This document shows, one piece after another, positions 25,865 to 33,914 of a stretch of DNA of 64,000 nucleotides (within the stretch, counting starts at the first letter, position 1; the number at the start of each line of letters is the position of its first letter). Source of the DNA: Streptomyces sp. NBC_00250 (lineage in GTDB: Bacteria; Actinomycetota; Actinomycetes; Streptomycetales; Streptomycetaceae); the NCBI RefSeq assembly GCF_036192275.1, contig NZ_CP108088.1, forward strand, positions 3,225,501 to 3,289,500, given 5' to 3'. The notes under the pieces are model-generated. The model ran no database searches. It was given only the letters and a program-made list of their open reading frames with translations, and had not been told where the DNA came from. Made by a program: the position numbers and the translations under genes.

Positions 25865-26143
25865 ATGAGGGCATCGGACGACGACCCCGCCCCGGACACC
25901 GACCCCCCACCGGCCCCGTCCGCCGCACTCCTCGTCGAGACGCTGCACCGCGTCGCCCGTCCGCAGGACCGTTTCGAATCCGCGCGGGCGCTGGTTCTCG
26001 ACCGAACCGTCCGCCTCGCCCTGTACATCCGGGGCCCGGACGAGATCGAGGCCGTCGGCCACGCGCTGCTGCTCTGCCGACGCCTCCTCGGCCACTCCCC
26101 CGCACTCTCCCGCCACCGCATCGCGGACTTCCGGCTGCTCTGA
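25865..26143 (+). CDS. Hypothetical protein, possibly frameshifted from the preceding ORF
   Basis: 92 residues from the ATG at 25865. An Asp/Pro-rich start (DDDPAPDTDPPPAP) leads into a plausible globular part, SAALLVETLHRVARPQDRFE to the C-terminal HRIADFRLL. The codons just upstream in this frame read LLGLIVIYLVGIS, a membrane helix cut off by the chosen start, which supports joining with ORF 25638-25838 through a -1 shift near 25810-25840. There is no convincing ribosome binding site at 25865. Confidence 0.5.
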   Translation: MRASDDDPAPDTDPPPAPSAALLVETLHRVARPQDRFESARALVLDRTVRLALYIRGPDEIEAVGHALLLCRRLLGHSPALSRHRIADFRLL

Positions 26144-26204
26144 AGCGCCCCCACACGCCGAGCCCCACGCCGAAACCCCCTGACCGCCCTTCCAAGGAAC
26201 CCCC

Positions 26205-27245
26205 ATGCCCAGGGCCCGTCCCAGCGTGTCCGTCGTCATCCCCAACTACAACTACGAGAAGACCCTCCACGCCTGTCTGACCTCGGTGTTCGCCCAGACC
26301 CACGCCCCGCTCGACGTCATCGTCGTCGACGACGCGAGCACCGACAGGTCCCGGGACATCGCCCGGGAGTTCGACGTCGTCCTGATCGCCAACCCCCACA
26401 ACAGCGGGGTGTCCGCCGCCCGGAACCTCGGAGCCGCCGCCGCCCGCGGCGAGATCCTCTTCTTCCTCGACTCCGACACGGCCCTCCATCCCGAGGCCCT
26501 CGCGAACGCCGCCGACCTGCTCCGGGACGACCCCGGTCTCGGCTGTGTCCACGGGGTTCTCGACCCCGAACCGCTCTTCGACGACGGGCCCGTGGAGCGC
26601 TACCACGCCCTGCACGCCCACTTCTGGCGCCGCCGCGCCGCCGGCGAGGTCCGTACCGCGTTCTTCGCCCTCGGCGCGATCCGCAAGGAGGTCTTCGAGG
26701 CGACCGGACCCTTCGACGAGAACCTCCGGGACTCGGAGGACGTCGAGTACAGCGGCCGGCTCGTCCGGACCCACCGGATCCTGATGACCGAGGCGATCCG
26801 CGGCCGGCACGACGACGTCGACCGGCTCGGGGCGATGCTCCGTGAGCAGTACCGGCGCTCGCAGCTGCTCATCGCGGCGCTCGGGCAGCTGCGGGAGGGC
26901 GGCCTCACCGCCAACCGGCCGCTCGGCGTCCTCGCCGCCGCGCTCACCCTCCCCACCCTCCTCCTCGGCCTGCTCACACCGTGGCTGCTGCTCGTCCCCG
27001 CCGTCTGCGCGCTGGTCTTCGCCTGCGCCGATCCGGGTCTGAGCCGGTTCGCGCTCCGGACCCGCGGACCCGGCTTCCTCCTCTACTTCACCGCCGTCCA
27101 CTTCGTGCTGCACCAGGCGATCGTGCTCGGCGCGGCGCGCGGCACCGTCCGCTGGCTCACCGAGCCGGACTTCGGGCCCAGCGTGCGCCGCCGTCCCGAA
27201 GCCACCGCGTCCACCGCCGCTTCTCCCACCTCCCTCACCGGATGA
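26205..27245 (+). CDS. Family 2 glycosyltransferase with C-terminal membrane segments
   Basis: 346 residues. The GT-A domain starts SVSVVIPNYNYEKTLHACL; the nucleotide-sugar Asp is in VIVVDDAST, the DxD equivalent in FFLDSDTALHP and the acceptor-side ED in LRDSEDVEYSGR. Two to three hydrophobic segments lie after residue 240 (LTLPTLLLGLLTPWLLLVPA), so the enzyme is membrane-bound and likely uses a lipid acceptor. AAGGAAC precedes the ATG. It opens a ten-gene co-directional unit. The second GT2 at 31744 has the same layout and is a paralogue. Confidence 0.88.
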   Translation: MPRARPSVSVVIPNYNYEKTLHACLTSVFAQTHAPLDVIVVDDASTDRSRDIAREFDVVLIANPHNSGVSAARNLGAAAARGEILFFLDSDTALHPEALANAADLLRDDPGLGCVHGVLDPEPLFDDGPVERYHALHAHFWRRRAAGEVRTAFFALGAIRKEVFEATGPFDENLRDSEDVEYSGRLVRTHRILMTEAIRGRHDDVDRLGAMLREQYRRSQLLIAALGQLREGGLTANRPLGVLAAALTLPTLLLGLLTPWLLLVPAVCALVFACADPGLSRFALRTRGPGFLLYFTAVHFVLHQAIVLGAARGTVRWLTEPDFGPSVRRRPEATASTAASPTSLTG

Positions 27246-27288
27246 CCACCGCCGACCTCCGTACGCCCCTCCCCACAGGAGCCCGTTC

Positions 27289-28251
27289 ATGGCCACGCCC
27301 ACGCTCACCGGCCGACAGGCGCCGACGGCCCGCCCGCCGGCCTCCCGTCCTCCCAGTCGTCTCGCCGATCTCACCTCCCTCGTCCGCCCTGGACAGTGGA
27401 CGAAGAACCTGGTCGTCGTCCCCCTCGGCCTGCTCGGCGCACCCCACCTCGACGGTGCCGCGCTCGCCGGAGCGCTCGCCGCGATCGGCGTCTTCACCCT
27501 CGCCTCCGCGCTGATCTACCTGGTCAACGACCTCGGCGACCGGGACCGCGACCGCCGCCACCCGGAGAAGCGGCACCGTCCGATCGCCGCCGGACGGATC
27601 GGCGTCGCGACCGCCGTCTCCTTCGCCGCCGCCCTCGCCGTCCTCCTCGTGGCGACGGTCGGTCTCACGGTGCTCACCGGCACGGCCGCGCTCGTCGACT
27701 GGTGGCCGGTCGCCGCGTACATCGCGCTCAACGCCGCGTACAGCAAGGGGCTCAAGCACGTCCCGCTGCTCGACGTCTTCATCGTCGCCCTCGGTTTCGT
27801 CCTGCGCCTCGCCCAGGGCTGCCTGGCCTCGGGGAACCCGGTGCCGAGCTGGCTCACCCTCTGTGTCTTCTCCCTGTGCCTGCTGCTGATCCTGGGCAAG
27901 CGGCGCCACGAGATGGCGGTCGGAGGGGTGCTGCACCGGCCCGCGCTGCGCGGCTACACCCTCGGCTTCCTCGACCAGCTGCTCGCCTTCACCGCGGTGC
28001 TCACGGCGGTCAGTTACGTCCTCCAGGTGCAGGACAGTCCGGTCTTCGGCGCGCACGGGCCGCTGGTCGCGGTGCTCACCGCCCCGTTCGCGCTCTTCGG
28101 ACTCGCCCGCTACCTGCAGCTGCTCGTGGTCGACGCGGGTGGCGGCAATCCCTCGCGGGCGCTGTTCAGCGACCGGATGACCGTCTCCAACGCCCTGCTC
28201 TGGTCGGCGCTGCTGGCCGGCGCGTGGCCGCTCAGCCACCTCGGGTCCTGA
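27289..28251 (+). CDS. UbiA-family decaprenyl-phosphate phosphoribosyltransferase-like protein
   Basis: 320 residues, eight to nine membrane helices. The first UbiA motif is YLVNDLGDRDRDRRHPEK (NDxxDxxxD), followed by RHRPIAAG, and the N-terminal VRPGQWTKNLVVVPLG matches DPPR synthase relatives (Rv3806c type). That family moves 5-phosphoribose from PRPP onto polyprenyl phosphate; other UbiA enzymes prenylate aromatics, so the activity is inferred. No DprE1/DprE2 pair is visible nearby, but an epimerase is. The next gene starts 8 bp after the stop. Confidence 0.88.
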   Translation: MATPTLTGRQAPTARPPASRPPSRLADLTSLVRPGQWTKNLVVVPLGLLGAPHLDGAALAGALAAIGVFTLASALIYLVNDLGDRDRDRRHPEKRHRPIAAGRIGVATAVSFAAALAVLLVATVGLTVLTGTAALVDWWPVAAYIALNAAYSKGLKHVPLLDVFIVALGFVLRLAQGCLASGNPVPSWLTLCVFSLCLLLILGKRRHEMAVGGVLHRPALRGYTLGFLDQLLAFTAVLTAVSYVLQVQDSPVFGAHGPLVAVLTAPFALFGLARYLQLLVVDAGGGNPSRALFSDRMTVSNALLWSALLAGAWPLSHLGS

Positions 28252-28259
28252 GGCCGGAC

Positions 28260-29243
28260 ATGACCACCACCACCGCCCCTGCCACCACGCCCCTCACGCC
28301 CCCCGCGACCAAGCCCCCGCGCGGCCGCCTCCGTCGCGCCCTCCCCGTCCTCTTCCCCGTCGCCGTCGCCACCGGCATCGGCTACGCCCTGTACGGCCGG
28401 GCCGGCGAGCTCGCCGCCCTCGTGCTGCGACCCGACTCCGTCCCCTACCTCCTCGGGGCACTGGTCGCCAACGCCCTCGCCGTCCTGTGCTCCATGGCCA
28501 CCTGGCGGACCCTCCTCGCCGACCTCGGGCCCGGGGTGCCCGGCAGGACCGCGACCCGGATCTACTTCACCTCCTACCTCGGCAAGTACGTGCCGGGGGC
28601 GGTCTGGGGCGTCCTCGCCCAGCTGCGGATGGGCGGTGCGGCGGGAGTGTCCGCGCCGGTCGTCCTCGCCGTCTTCCTGCTCAATCTGATCGTGGCCGTC
28701 CTCACCGGCCTCGCCGTGGGCCCGATCGCCGCGCCCTGGACGATCGGCGCCGAGGCCTGGTGGCTGGTCCTGCCGGGCGCGGTCACCGTCGCCTGGGCCG
28801 TACGGCCCGGACTGCTGCACCATCTGGCGGCGTTCGCCGCCCGGCTCGCCCGGCGGCAGGCGCCCACCACCCGGGCGAGCGACCGGGGCATGCGGCGGGC
28901 CCTCGCCTCGGCCACCGCCTCCTGGGCGGTCGGCGGACTGCACCTGTGGGCGCTCGCCGTGATGCTCGGCGCCCCGCCGCTGACCGCGCTGCCGGTCTGC
29001 GTGGGCGGCTTCGCCCTGGCCACCGCCGCCGCCAGCCTCGTGGTGGTGCTGCCGGACGGCTGGGGTGCCCGCGAGGCCCTGCTGCTCCTGGCGCTGACCG
29101 CCGTACTGCCCTGGCAGGAGGCGACCGCCGTCGCCGTCGCCAGCCGGGTGATCTGCACGCTCAGCGAGGTCCTCGTCGGAGGCGCCGCCCTCCTCCTGAC
29201 CCTCCCCCGCCGCTCCCCCACCGACCCGAAGGAACGGACATGA
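28260..29243 (+). CDS. Flippase-like LPG synthase transmembrane domain protein (UPF0104)
   Basis: 327 residues with about eight membrane helices in the arrangement of the LPG_synthase_TM family: YFTSYLGKYVPGAVWGVLAQ (the GKYxPG signature) and VVVLPDGWGAREALLLLAL near the C-terminus. Relatives include the flippase half of MprF and proteins proposed to flip polyprenyl-linked sugars. Here it would move the product of the neighbouring GT2 and UbiA enzymes across the membrane (inference). Its TGA overlaps the next ATG (ATGA). Confidence 0.85.
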   Translation: MTTTTAPATTPLTPPATKPPRGRLRRALPVLFPVAVATGIGYALYGRAGELAALVLRPDSVPYLLGALVANALAVLCSMATWRTLLADLGPGVPGRTATRIYFTSYLGKYVPGAVWGVLAQLRMGGAAGVSAPVVLAVFLLNLIVAVLTGLAVGPIAAPWTIGAEAWWLVLPGAVTVAWAVRPGLLHHLAAFAARLARRQAPTTRASDRGMRRALASATASWAVGGLHLWALAVMLGAPPLTALPVCVGGFALATAAASLVVVLPDGWGAREALLLLALTAVLPWQEATAVAVASRVICTLSEVLVGGAALLLTLPRRSPTDPKERT

Positions 29244-30670
29244 CCGCCCTCTACACCGTCGACGACTGCGAGTCGCTGACGACCAAGCAGGTCCACGGCC
29301 TGTACAAGGACCACGTCAACAAGAGCCAGGTCTCCCTGATGACCTCCTTCGGCTTCGGCCAGGAGCTCGTCGAGAGCGCCGAGGGCGTCTGGATCACCCA
29401 GCGCGACGGCCGCCGGGTGCTCGACTTCACCGGTGGTGTCGGGGTCCTCAACCACGGCCACAACCACCCCCGGATCCTCGCCGCCCGGCAGCGCTTCCAG
29501 GAGCGGAAGAGCATGGAGGTCCACAAGACCTACTTCTCGCCGTACGTCGCGGCCCTCGGCCACAACCTCGCGGAGCTGCTGCCCGGCGACCTGAACATGT
29601 CGTTCTTCCCCAACTCCGGTGCGGAGGCGGTCGAGGGCGCGGTCAAGCTGGCGTACAAGTTCCACGGCGGCCGGCGCTCCCGGGTGCTGCGGGCCGACAT
29701 CTCCTTCCACGGCAAGCTGCTCGGCTCGGGCAGCCTGACCGGCCAGAACCAGTCGGGTTTCCAGTTCCCCGGCATCCCCGGCGTGGGGATCTTCCGGTAC
29801 GGGGACCTGGACTCGGTCCGCGAGCTCGTCGCCGAACTCCGGACCGACAGGGGCGAGTCGGACGTGTACGCGATCCTCATCGAGCCGCTGTCGGCATCGA
29901 CGATGAACGAGTGCTCGGAGGAGTTCCTGCGCGGGCTGCGGGAGTTGTGCACCGCCGAGAACATCGTGCTGCTCTTCGACGAGATCTACACCGGCTGGGG
30001 CAAGACGGGCACCCTCTTCCACTTCATGCGGTACGAGGGTCTGGTCCCCGACATCCTCACCACCTCGAAGTCCTTCGGCGGCGGCAAGTCCTCCATCTCC
30101 GCCTTCGTCGCCCGCGAGCCTGTCTTCCGCAAGGCCTACGACAACCTCACGGACGCCCTGCTCCAGTCGACGTCGACCACCTACTACGGCTTCGGCGAGG
30201 AGGCGGTCACCGCCATCGAGGCCGTCAACGTGGCCGTCGAGGACGACTATCCGGCCCGCGCGCGGGACATCGAGCGGATCCTCGCCCCCGGTCTGGAGCG
30301 GATCGCCAAGGAGTACCCGGACGTGGTGGCCGAGGTCCGCGGCCACGGCGCGCTGCACGGGGTCTTCCTGCACAAGGGCCCGAAGATCCTGGAGCTGGTC
30401 ACGAAGCTGGTGCCGGGCGCGATGACGAAGGACCCGCGCTTCCGCACCAAGCTCATCACCTCGTCGGTGGTCAACGCCCTCTACCGGGACCACGGCATCT
30501 ACACGTACTACACGCTCAACGGCGACAACCCGCTGATGGTCGCCCCCTCGCTGGTCGCCGAGCCGCACGAGGTCGAGTTCTTCCTGGACTGCCTCGACAA
30601 GACCCTCGCCCAGGGTCTGCCCCGTCTGCTCACCCGTTTCGTCAAGGAGAAGGTGTCGTCGCTGTGGTAG
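29240..30670 (+). CDS. Class III PLP-dependent aminotransferase
   Basis: 476 residues, fold-type I. The PLP site comprises FPNSGAEAVEGAVKLAYKF, the Asp in LLFDEIYTGWGKTG and the Schiff-base Lys in TTSKSFGGGKSS. Class III enzymes usually act on a terminal amine or aldehyde; some antibiotic-pathway members aminate an oxidised C6 of a sugar, so an amino-sugar role fits the neighbours without being proven. It starts within the flippase stop codon and overlaps the next gene by 7 nt. Confidence 0.92.
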   Translation: MTALYTVDDCESLTTKQVHGLYKDHVNKSQVSLMTSFGFGQELVESAEGVWITQRDGRRVLDFTGGVGVLNHGHNHPRILAARQRFQERKSMEVHKTYFSPYVAALGHNLAELLPGDLNMSFFPNSGAEAVEGAVKLAYKFHGGRRSRVLRADISFHGKLLGSGSLTGQNQSGFQFPGIPGVGIFRYGDLDSVRELVAELRTDRGESDVYAILIEPLSASTMNECSEEFLRGLRELCTAENIVLLFDEIYTGWGKTGTLFHFMRYEGLVPDILTTSKSFGGGKSSISAFVAREPVFRKAYDNLTDALLQSTSTTYYGFGEEAVTAIEAVNVAVEDDYPARARDIERILAPGLERIAKEYPDVVAEVRGHGALHGVFLHKGPKILELVTKLVPGAMTKDPRFRTKLITSSVVNALYRDHGIYTYYTLNGDNPLMVAPSLVAEPHEVEFFLDCLDKTLAQGLPRLLTRFVKEKVSSLW

Positions 30671-31731
30671 AGCGCATTGTGGTGACCGGCGGTGCCGGCA
30701 TGCTCGGTTCGACCCTGATCGACCGGCTGCTCGGCGACGGCCGGCAGGTGCACTGTGTGGACCTGCGGGCCCCGCGTACGGAGCACGAGAACCTGACGCA
30801 CACCGTCTCGGACGTCCGGGACGCGGTCACGATGAAGCGGGTCACGGCGGACGCGGACGTGGTGGTGCACTGCGCCGCCGCCCTGCCCAGCTACCCGGCC
30901 GACATGATCCGGTCGGTGATCGTCGGCGGTACGGAGGCGGTCCTGACGGCCGCCGAGGCGAACGCCGTGCCCCGGGTCGTGCACATCTCCTCGACCGCCG
31001 TGTACGGACTGCCGAAGGTGGTGCCCACCCCGGAGGAGTATCCGCGCGAGCCCGTCGACACCTACAGCGCCGCCAAGGCGGAGGCCGAGGAGGTCGCCGA
31101 GCGCTTCCGGGGCCGGGAGATGTGCGTACCGATCCTGCGGCCGAAGACCTTCCTCGGTCCGGGCCGGATGGGCCTGTTCGCGATGCTCTTCGAGTGGGCC
31201 GAGGAGGGCCGGAACTTCCCGGTCCTGGGCCGGGGCGACGTCCGCATCCAGATGTTCGACGTGGACGACCTCGTCGACGCGGTCGTCACCGCGATGGACG
31301 CGCCGGCCGAGACGGCGGACGACACGTTCAACCTGGGGGCCACCTCGTTCGGCACGATCCGGGAGGACTTCCAGGCCGTCCTGGACGCCGCCGGGCACGG
31401 CAAGCGGGTCCGCTCGATGCCCGCGAAGCCGGCGCTCGCCGCGCTCAGCCTGCTCCAGCGCTCCGGGCTCTCCCCGGTCTACGGCCGTCTGCTGCACAAG
31501 CTCCTCGACGACAGCTTCGTCTCCACCGACAAGGCCAGGGACGTCCTCGGCTTCCGGCCGAAGCACTCCAACCAGGACGCGATCCTGCGCACCTACGCCT
31601 GGTGGCGCGAGCAGCGGCGCACCGCCGCCGCGCTCCCGGCCGGCTCCCGTCCCGCGAAGAAGAGCGAGGGCGTCACCAGTGTCGAACCGTGGCGGCAGGG
31701 GGCCCTCTCCCTCGCCAAGGTCCTTTTCTAG
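30664..31731 (+). CDS. NAD-dependent epimerase/dehydratase (extended SDR)
   Basis: 355 residues. The Rossmann loop is VTGGAGMLGSTLIDRLL, the catalytic region HISSTAVYGLP with YSAAKAEAEEVAERF (YxxxK), and the sugar-nucleotide-side motif ILRPKTFLGPGR. It is likely a sugar nucleotide or lipid-linked sugar epimerase or dehydratase. The GTG at 30664 overlaps the aminotransferase stop by 7 nt; AAGGAGAAGG lies about 13 nt upstream. The Arg/Lys/Ser-rich C-terminal 40 residues are not part of the fold. Confidence 0.9.
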   Translation: MVERIVVTGGAGMLGSTLIDRLLGDGRQVHCVDLRAPRTEHENLTHTVSDVRDAVTMKRVTADADVVVHCAAALPSYPADMIRSVIVGGTEAVLTAAEANAVPRVVHISSTAVYGLPKVVPTPEEYPREPVDTYSAAKAEAEEVAERFRGREMCVPILRPKTFLGPGRMGLFAMLFEWAEEGRNFPVLGRGDVRIQMFDVDDLVDAVVTAMDAPAETADDTFNLGATSFGTIREDFQAVLDAAGHGKRVRSMPAKPALAALSLLQRSGLSPVYGRLLHKLLDDSFVSTDKARDVLGFRPKHSNQDAILRTYAWWREQRRTAAALPAGSRPAKKSEGVTSVEPWRQGALSLAKVLF

Positions 31732-31743
31732 GAGAGCCCGATC

Positions 31744-32787
31744 ATGTCCGTTCCGCTGGTCTCCGTCATCGTCCCCAACTACAACTACGGCCGCTCGATC
31801 GGCCTGTGCGTCGAGGCCGCCCTCACCCAGACGTACCCGAACATCGAGGTCGTCGTCGTCGACGACTGCTCCACCGACGACTCCGCCGCGATCGCCGCGG
31901 CGGCCGGCGCCCGGGTGGTCTCCACCGGCGTCAACAGCGGGGTCGCGGTCGCCCGCAACCTCGGCGCCGAGCTCTCCTCCGGCGAGATCCTGGTCTTCCT
32001 CGACTCCGACGTCGCCATGCACCCCGACGCCGTCGCCAAGTCCGTCGAACTGCTCGACTCCGGACAGGGGTACGGGGCGATCTGCGGCACCTACGAGCCG
32101 GAGCCGCTCATCCGCGACAGCCTCATCGAGGAGTACCGCTCGCTCCAGCAGTACTACCTGCTGCTGAAGTCCGAGGGGGTCATCGACACCGTCCACACCG
32201 CGATCCTGGCGATCCCCCGGCGGGTCTTCGACGAGGTGGGGCCGTTCAACCCGATCCTGCGGCACACCGAGGACCAGGACTACGGGCGCCGCATCTCCGA
32301 GCGGTACACGGTGCTCAGCTCCCTGGAGGTACGCGGCCGGCACGACCACGACGACACCGTACGGATCGTCCTGGACAAGGTCTTCGCGCGCGCCCGGCTC
32401 GCCGTCCCCCTCATCCTCGGCAGACGCCACCTCCAGGGCGGCTTCGTCACGGGACCCCGCGCGGGCGCCAGCCTGGCCGCGCCCCTGACGGTCGCCGCGC
32501 TGGCCGCTCCGGTGCTGTGGGGGGCCGCGTGGGCGTTGCTCCCGCTCGCCCTGTTCGTCCTCGGCGTCTGGGGCGACCTGGACATGTACCGGGAGGTGCG
32601 GCGGCACCGGGGGCGGCTGTTCCTCGGGTACTTCGTGGCCGTCAACTTCCTGGTGAACCTGACCGTGTTCGCGGCGATCGGGGTCGCGGGGACGCAGTGG
32701 CTGTGCTCGAAGCGGTTCCGGCACCTGTACGACCCGCAGCCCCGGCCCGATGCCGCACCGGTGACCGTGGGTGCCTCCCGTGGCTGA
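31744..32787 (+). CDS. Second family 2 glycosyltransferase with C-terminal membrane segments
   Basis: 347 residues, a paralogue of the GT2 at 26205. SVIVPNYNYGRSIGLCVEAA, VVVVDDCSTDD, LVFLDSDVAMHPDA and LRHTEDQDYGRRIS line up with the other copy. Three hydrophobic segments lie after residue 240 (APLTVAALAAPVLWGAAWAL). Two related GT2s in one unit suggest two successive sugar transfers, or charging of a polyprenyl phosphate followed by transfer. GGAG precedes the ATG. The next gene starts inside its 3' end. Confidence 0.88.
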   Translation: MSVPLVSVIVPNYNYGRSIGLCVEAALTQTYPNIEVVVVDDCSTDDSAAIAAAAGARVVSTGVNSGVAVARNLGAELSSGEILVFLDSDVAMHPDAVAKSVELLDSGQGYGAICGTYEPEPLIRDSLIEEYRSLQQYYLLLKSEGVIDTVHTAILAIPRRVFDEVGPFNPILRHTEDQDYGRRISERYTVLSSLEVRGRHDHDDTVRIVLDKVFARARLAVPLILGRRHLQGGFVTGPRAGASLAAPLTVAALAAPVLWGAAWALLPLALFVLGVWGDLDMYREVRRHRGRLFLGYFVAVNFLVNLTVFAAIGVAGTQWLCSKRFRHLYDPQPRPDAAPVTVGASRG

Positions 32788-33910
32788 CACCCTCGCGCCG
32801 GAGGCAGGCCCCGAGGCTCCGGTACGGCCCCCCGAAGCCCCGGCCCGGCGGCGCCCGAACCGGCTCGTCCTCGGCGCCGCCCTCGCCTGGCTCGTGCTCC
32901 TGCTCGTCGAGTGGGCGGCGGACGGCCGGATCTGGCTCGGGCATCTGGTGGGCATCGTCCCGCCCGCCGCCTTCGCCCTGGTCCCGCTGCTGCTCGCGGC
33001 CCTCGCCCCGCTCGCCCGGGGCGCCGCCCGGTGGCGGAGTCTCGCCGCCGCCGCGCTCGCGCTGGTCGTGGGCTTCGGGCAGTCGGGCTTCGACCCGGCG
33101 GCGCTGTGGCGGTCGGAGCCGAGGCCCGGCGCGGACTCCGTGCGGGTCTTCGCCTGGAACACCAACTCGTGGAACCAGCTCCTCGGCACGCAGGACCACT
33201 TCTACGCCTTCCTGAAGGCGAAGGACGCGGACGTGTACCTGCTGCACGAGTACCAGCACGTGACCGCCGACCGGAAGGGCAGGCTGCCCGTCGACGACCT
33301 GGCGCGGCTGCGCCGGGAGTTCCCCGGCTACCAGGTCGCGGTCCGGGGGGAGCTGGTGACGCTCTCCCGCTTCCCGATCCTGCGGCAGCCCGCCGTCGGC
33401 CCGGCCGGGGACCTGCCGCCCGGCGCGGACTGGCAGACGGAGTACCGGGAGAACAAGGTGCTGCGGACGGACGTGCGCGTCGGGGGCAGGACGGTGTCGT
33501 TCTACAACGTGCACATGCCGGTGTGGAACAGCATGCCGGACGGGCTGCTCTCCGCCGCCTTCTACCGTCACATGCGGGAACGGTTCGCCCCGCGCAGGGC
33601 GCAGTACGCCGGCCTGGAGGCCGACCTCGCGGCCAACCGCAACCCGGTCGTGGTGGCCGGTGACTTCAACGCGACGGCCGCGATGTCCGACCTCGACCCG
33701 CTGCGGGAGCGCCTCGACGACGCGGCGGAGGTGAGCACCGACCCGCACCCCACGAGCTGGGAGGAGGGCGGCTGGAAGCCCTTCTGGCGGACGGACTGGG
33801 CGTTCACGGGAAACGGGGCGAAGGCCGAGCGCTACGAGTTCGACGAGCCGGAGAAGCTCTCCGACCACGCGGTGCAGGACCTCTGGGTGTCCCTGCCGGG
33901 GAACGGGTGA
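32771..33910 (+). CDS. Membrane-anchored endonuclease/exonuclease/phosphatase-fold protein 1
   Basis: 379 residues. Residues 1-110 have a Pro/Arg-rich start and three hydrophobic segments (LVLGAALAWLVLLLVEWAA, then two more), placing the catalytic domain outside the cell. Metal-site residues are visible: FAWNTNSWN (Asn), LLHEYQH (Glu), FYNVHMPVWN (His), VVAGDFNATA (Asp-x-Asn) and LSDHAVQ (Asp-His). The fold cleaves phosphoesters in DNA, inositol phosphates or sphingomyelin; in this glycolipid-like context a lipid phosphodiester is plausible. The GTG at 32771 or 32780 may be the start. It is paralogous to the next gene. Confidence 0.85.
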   Translation: MPPVADTLAPEAGPEAPVRPPEAPARRRPNRLVLGAALAWLVLLLVEWAADGRIWLGHLVGIVPPAAFALVPLLLAALAPLARGAARWRSLAAAALALVVGFGQSGFDPAALWRSEPRPGADSVRVFAWNTNSWNQLLGTQDHFYAFLKAKDADVYLLHEYQHVTADRKGRLPVDDLARLRREFPGYQVAVRGELVTLSRFPILRQPAVGPAGDLPPGADWQTEYRENKVLRTDVRVGGRTVSFYNVHMPVWNSMPDGLLSAAFYRHMRERFAPRRAQYAGLEADLAANRNPVVVAGDFNATAAMSDLDPLRERLDDAAEVSTDPHPTSWEEGGWKPFWRTDWAFTGNGAKAERYEFDEPEKLSDHAVQDLWVSLPGNG

Positions 33911-33914
33911 CGAC

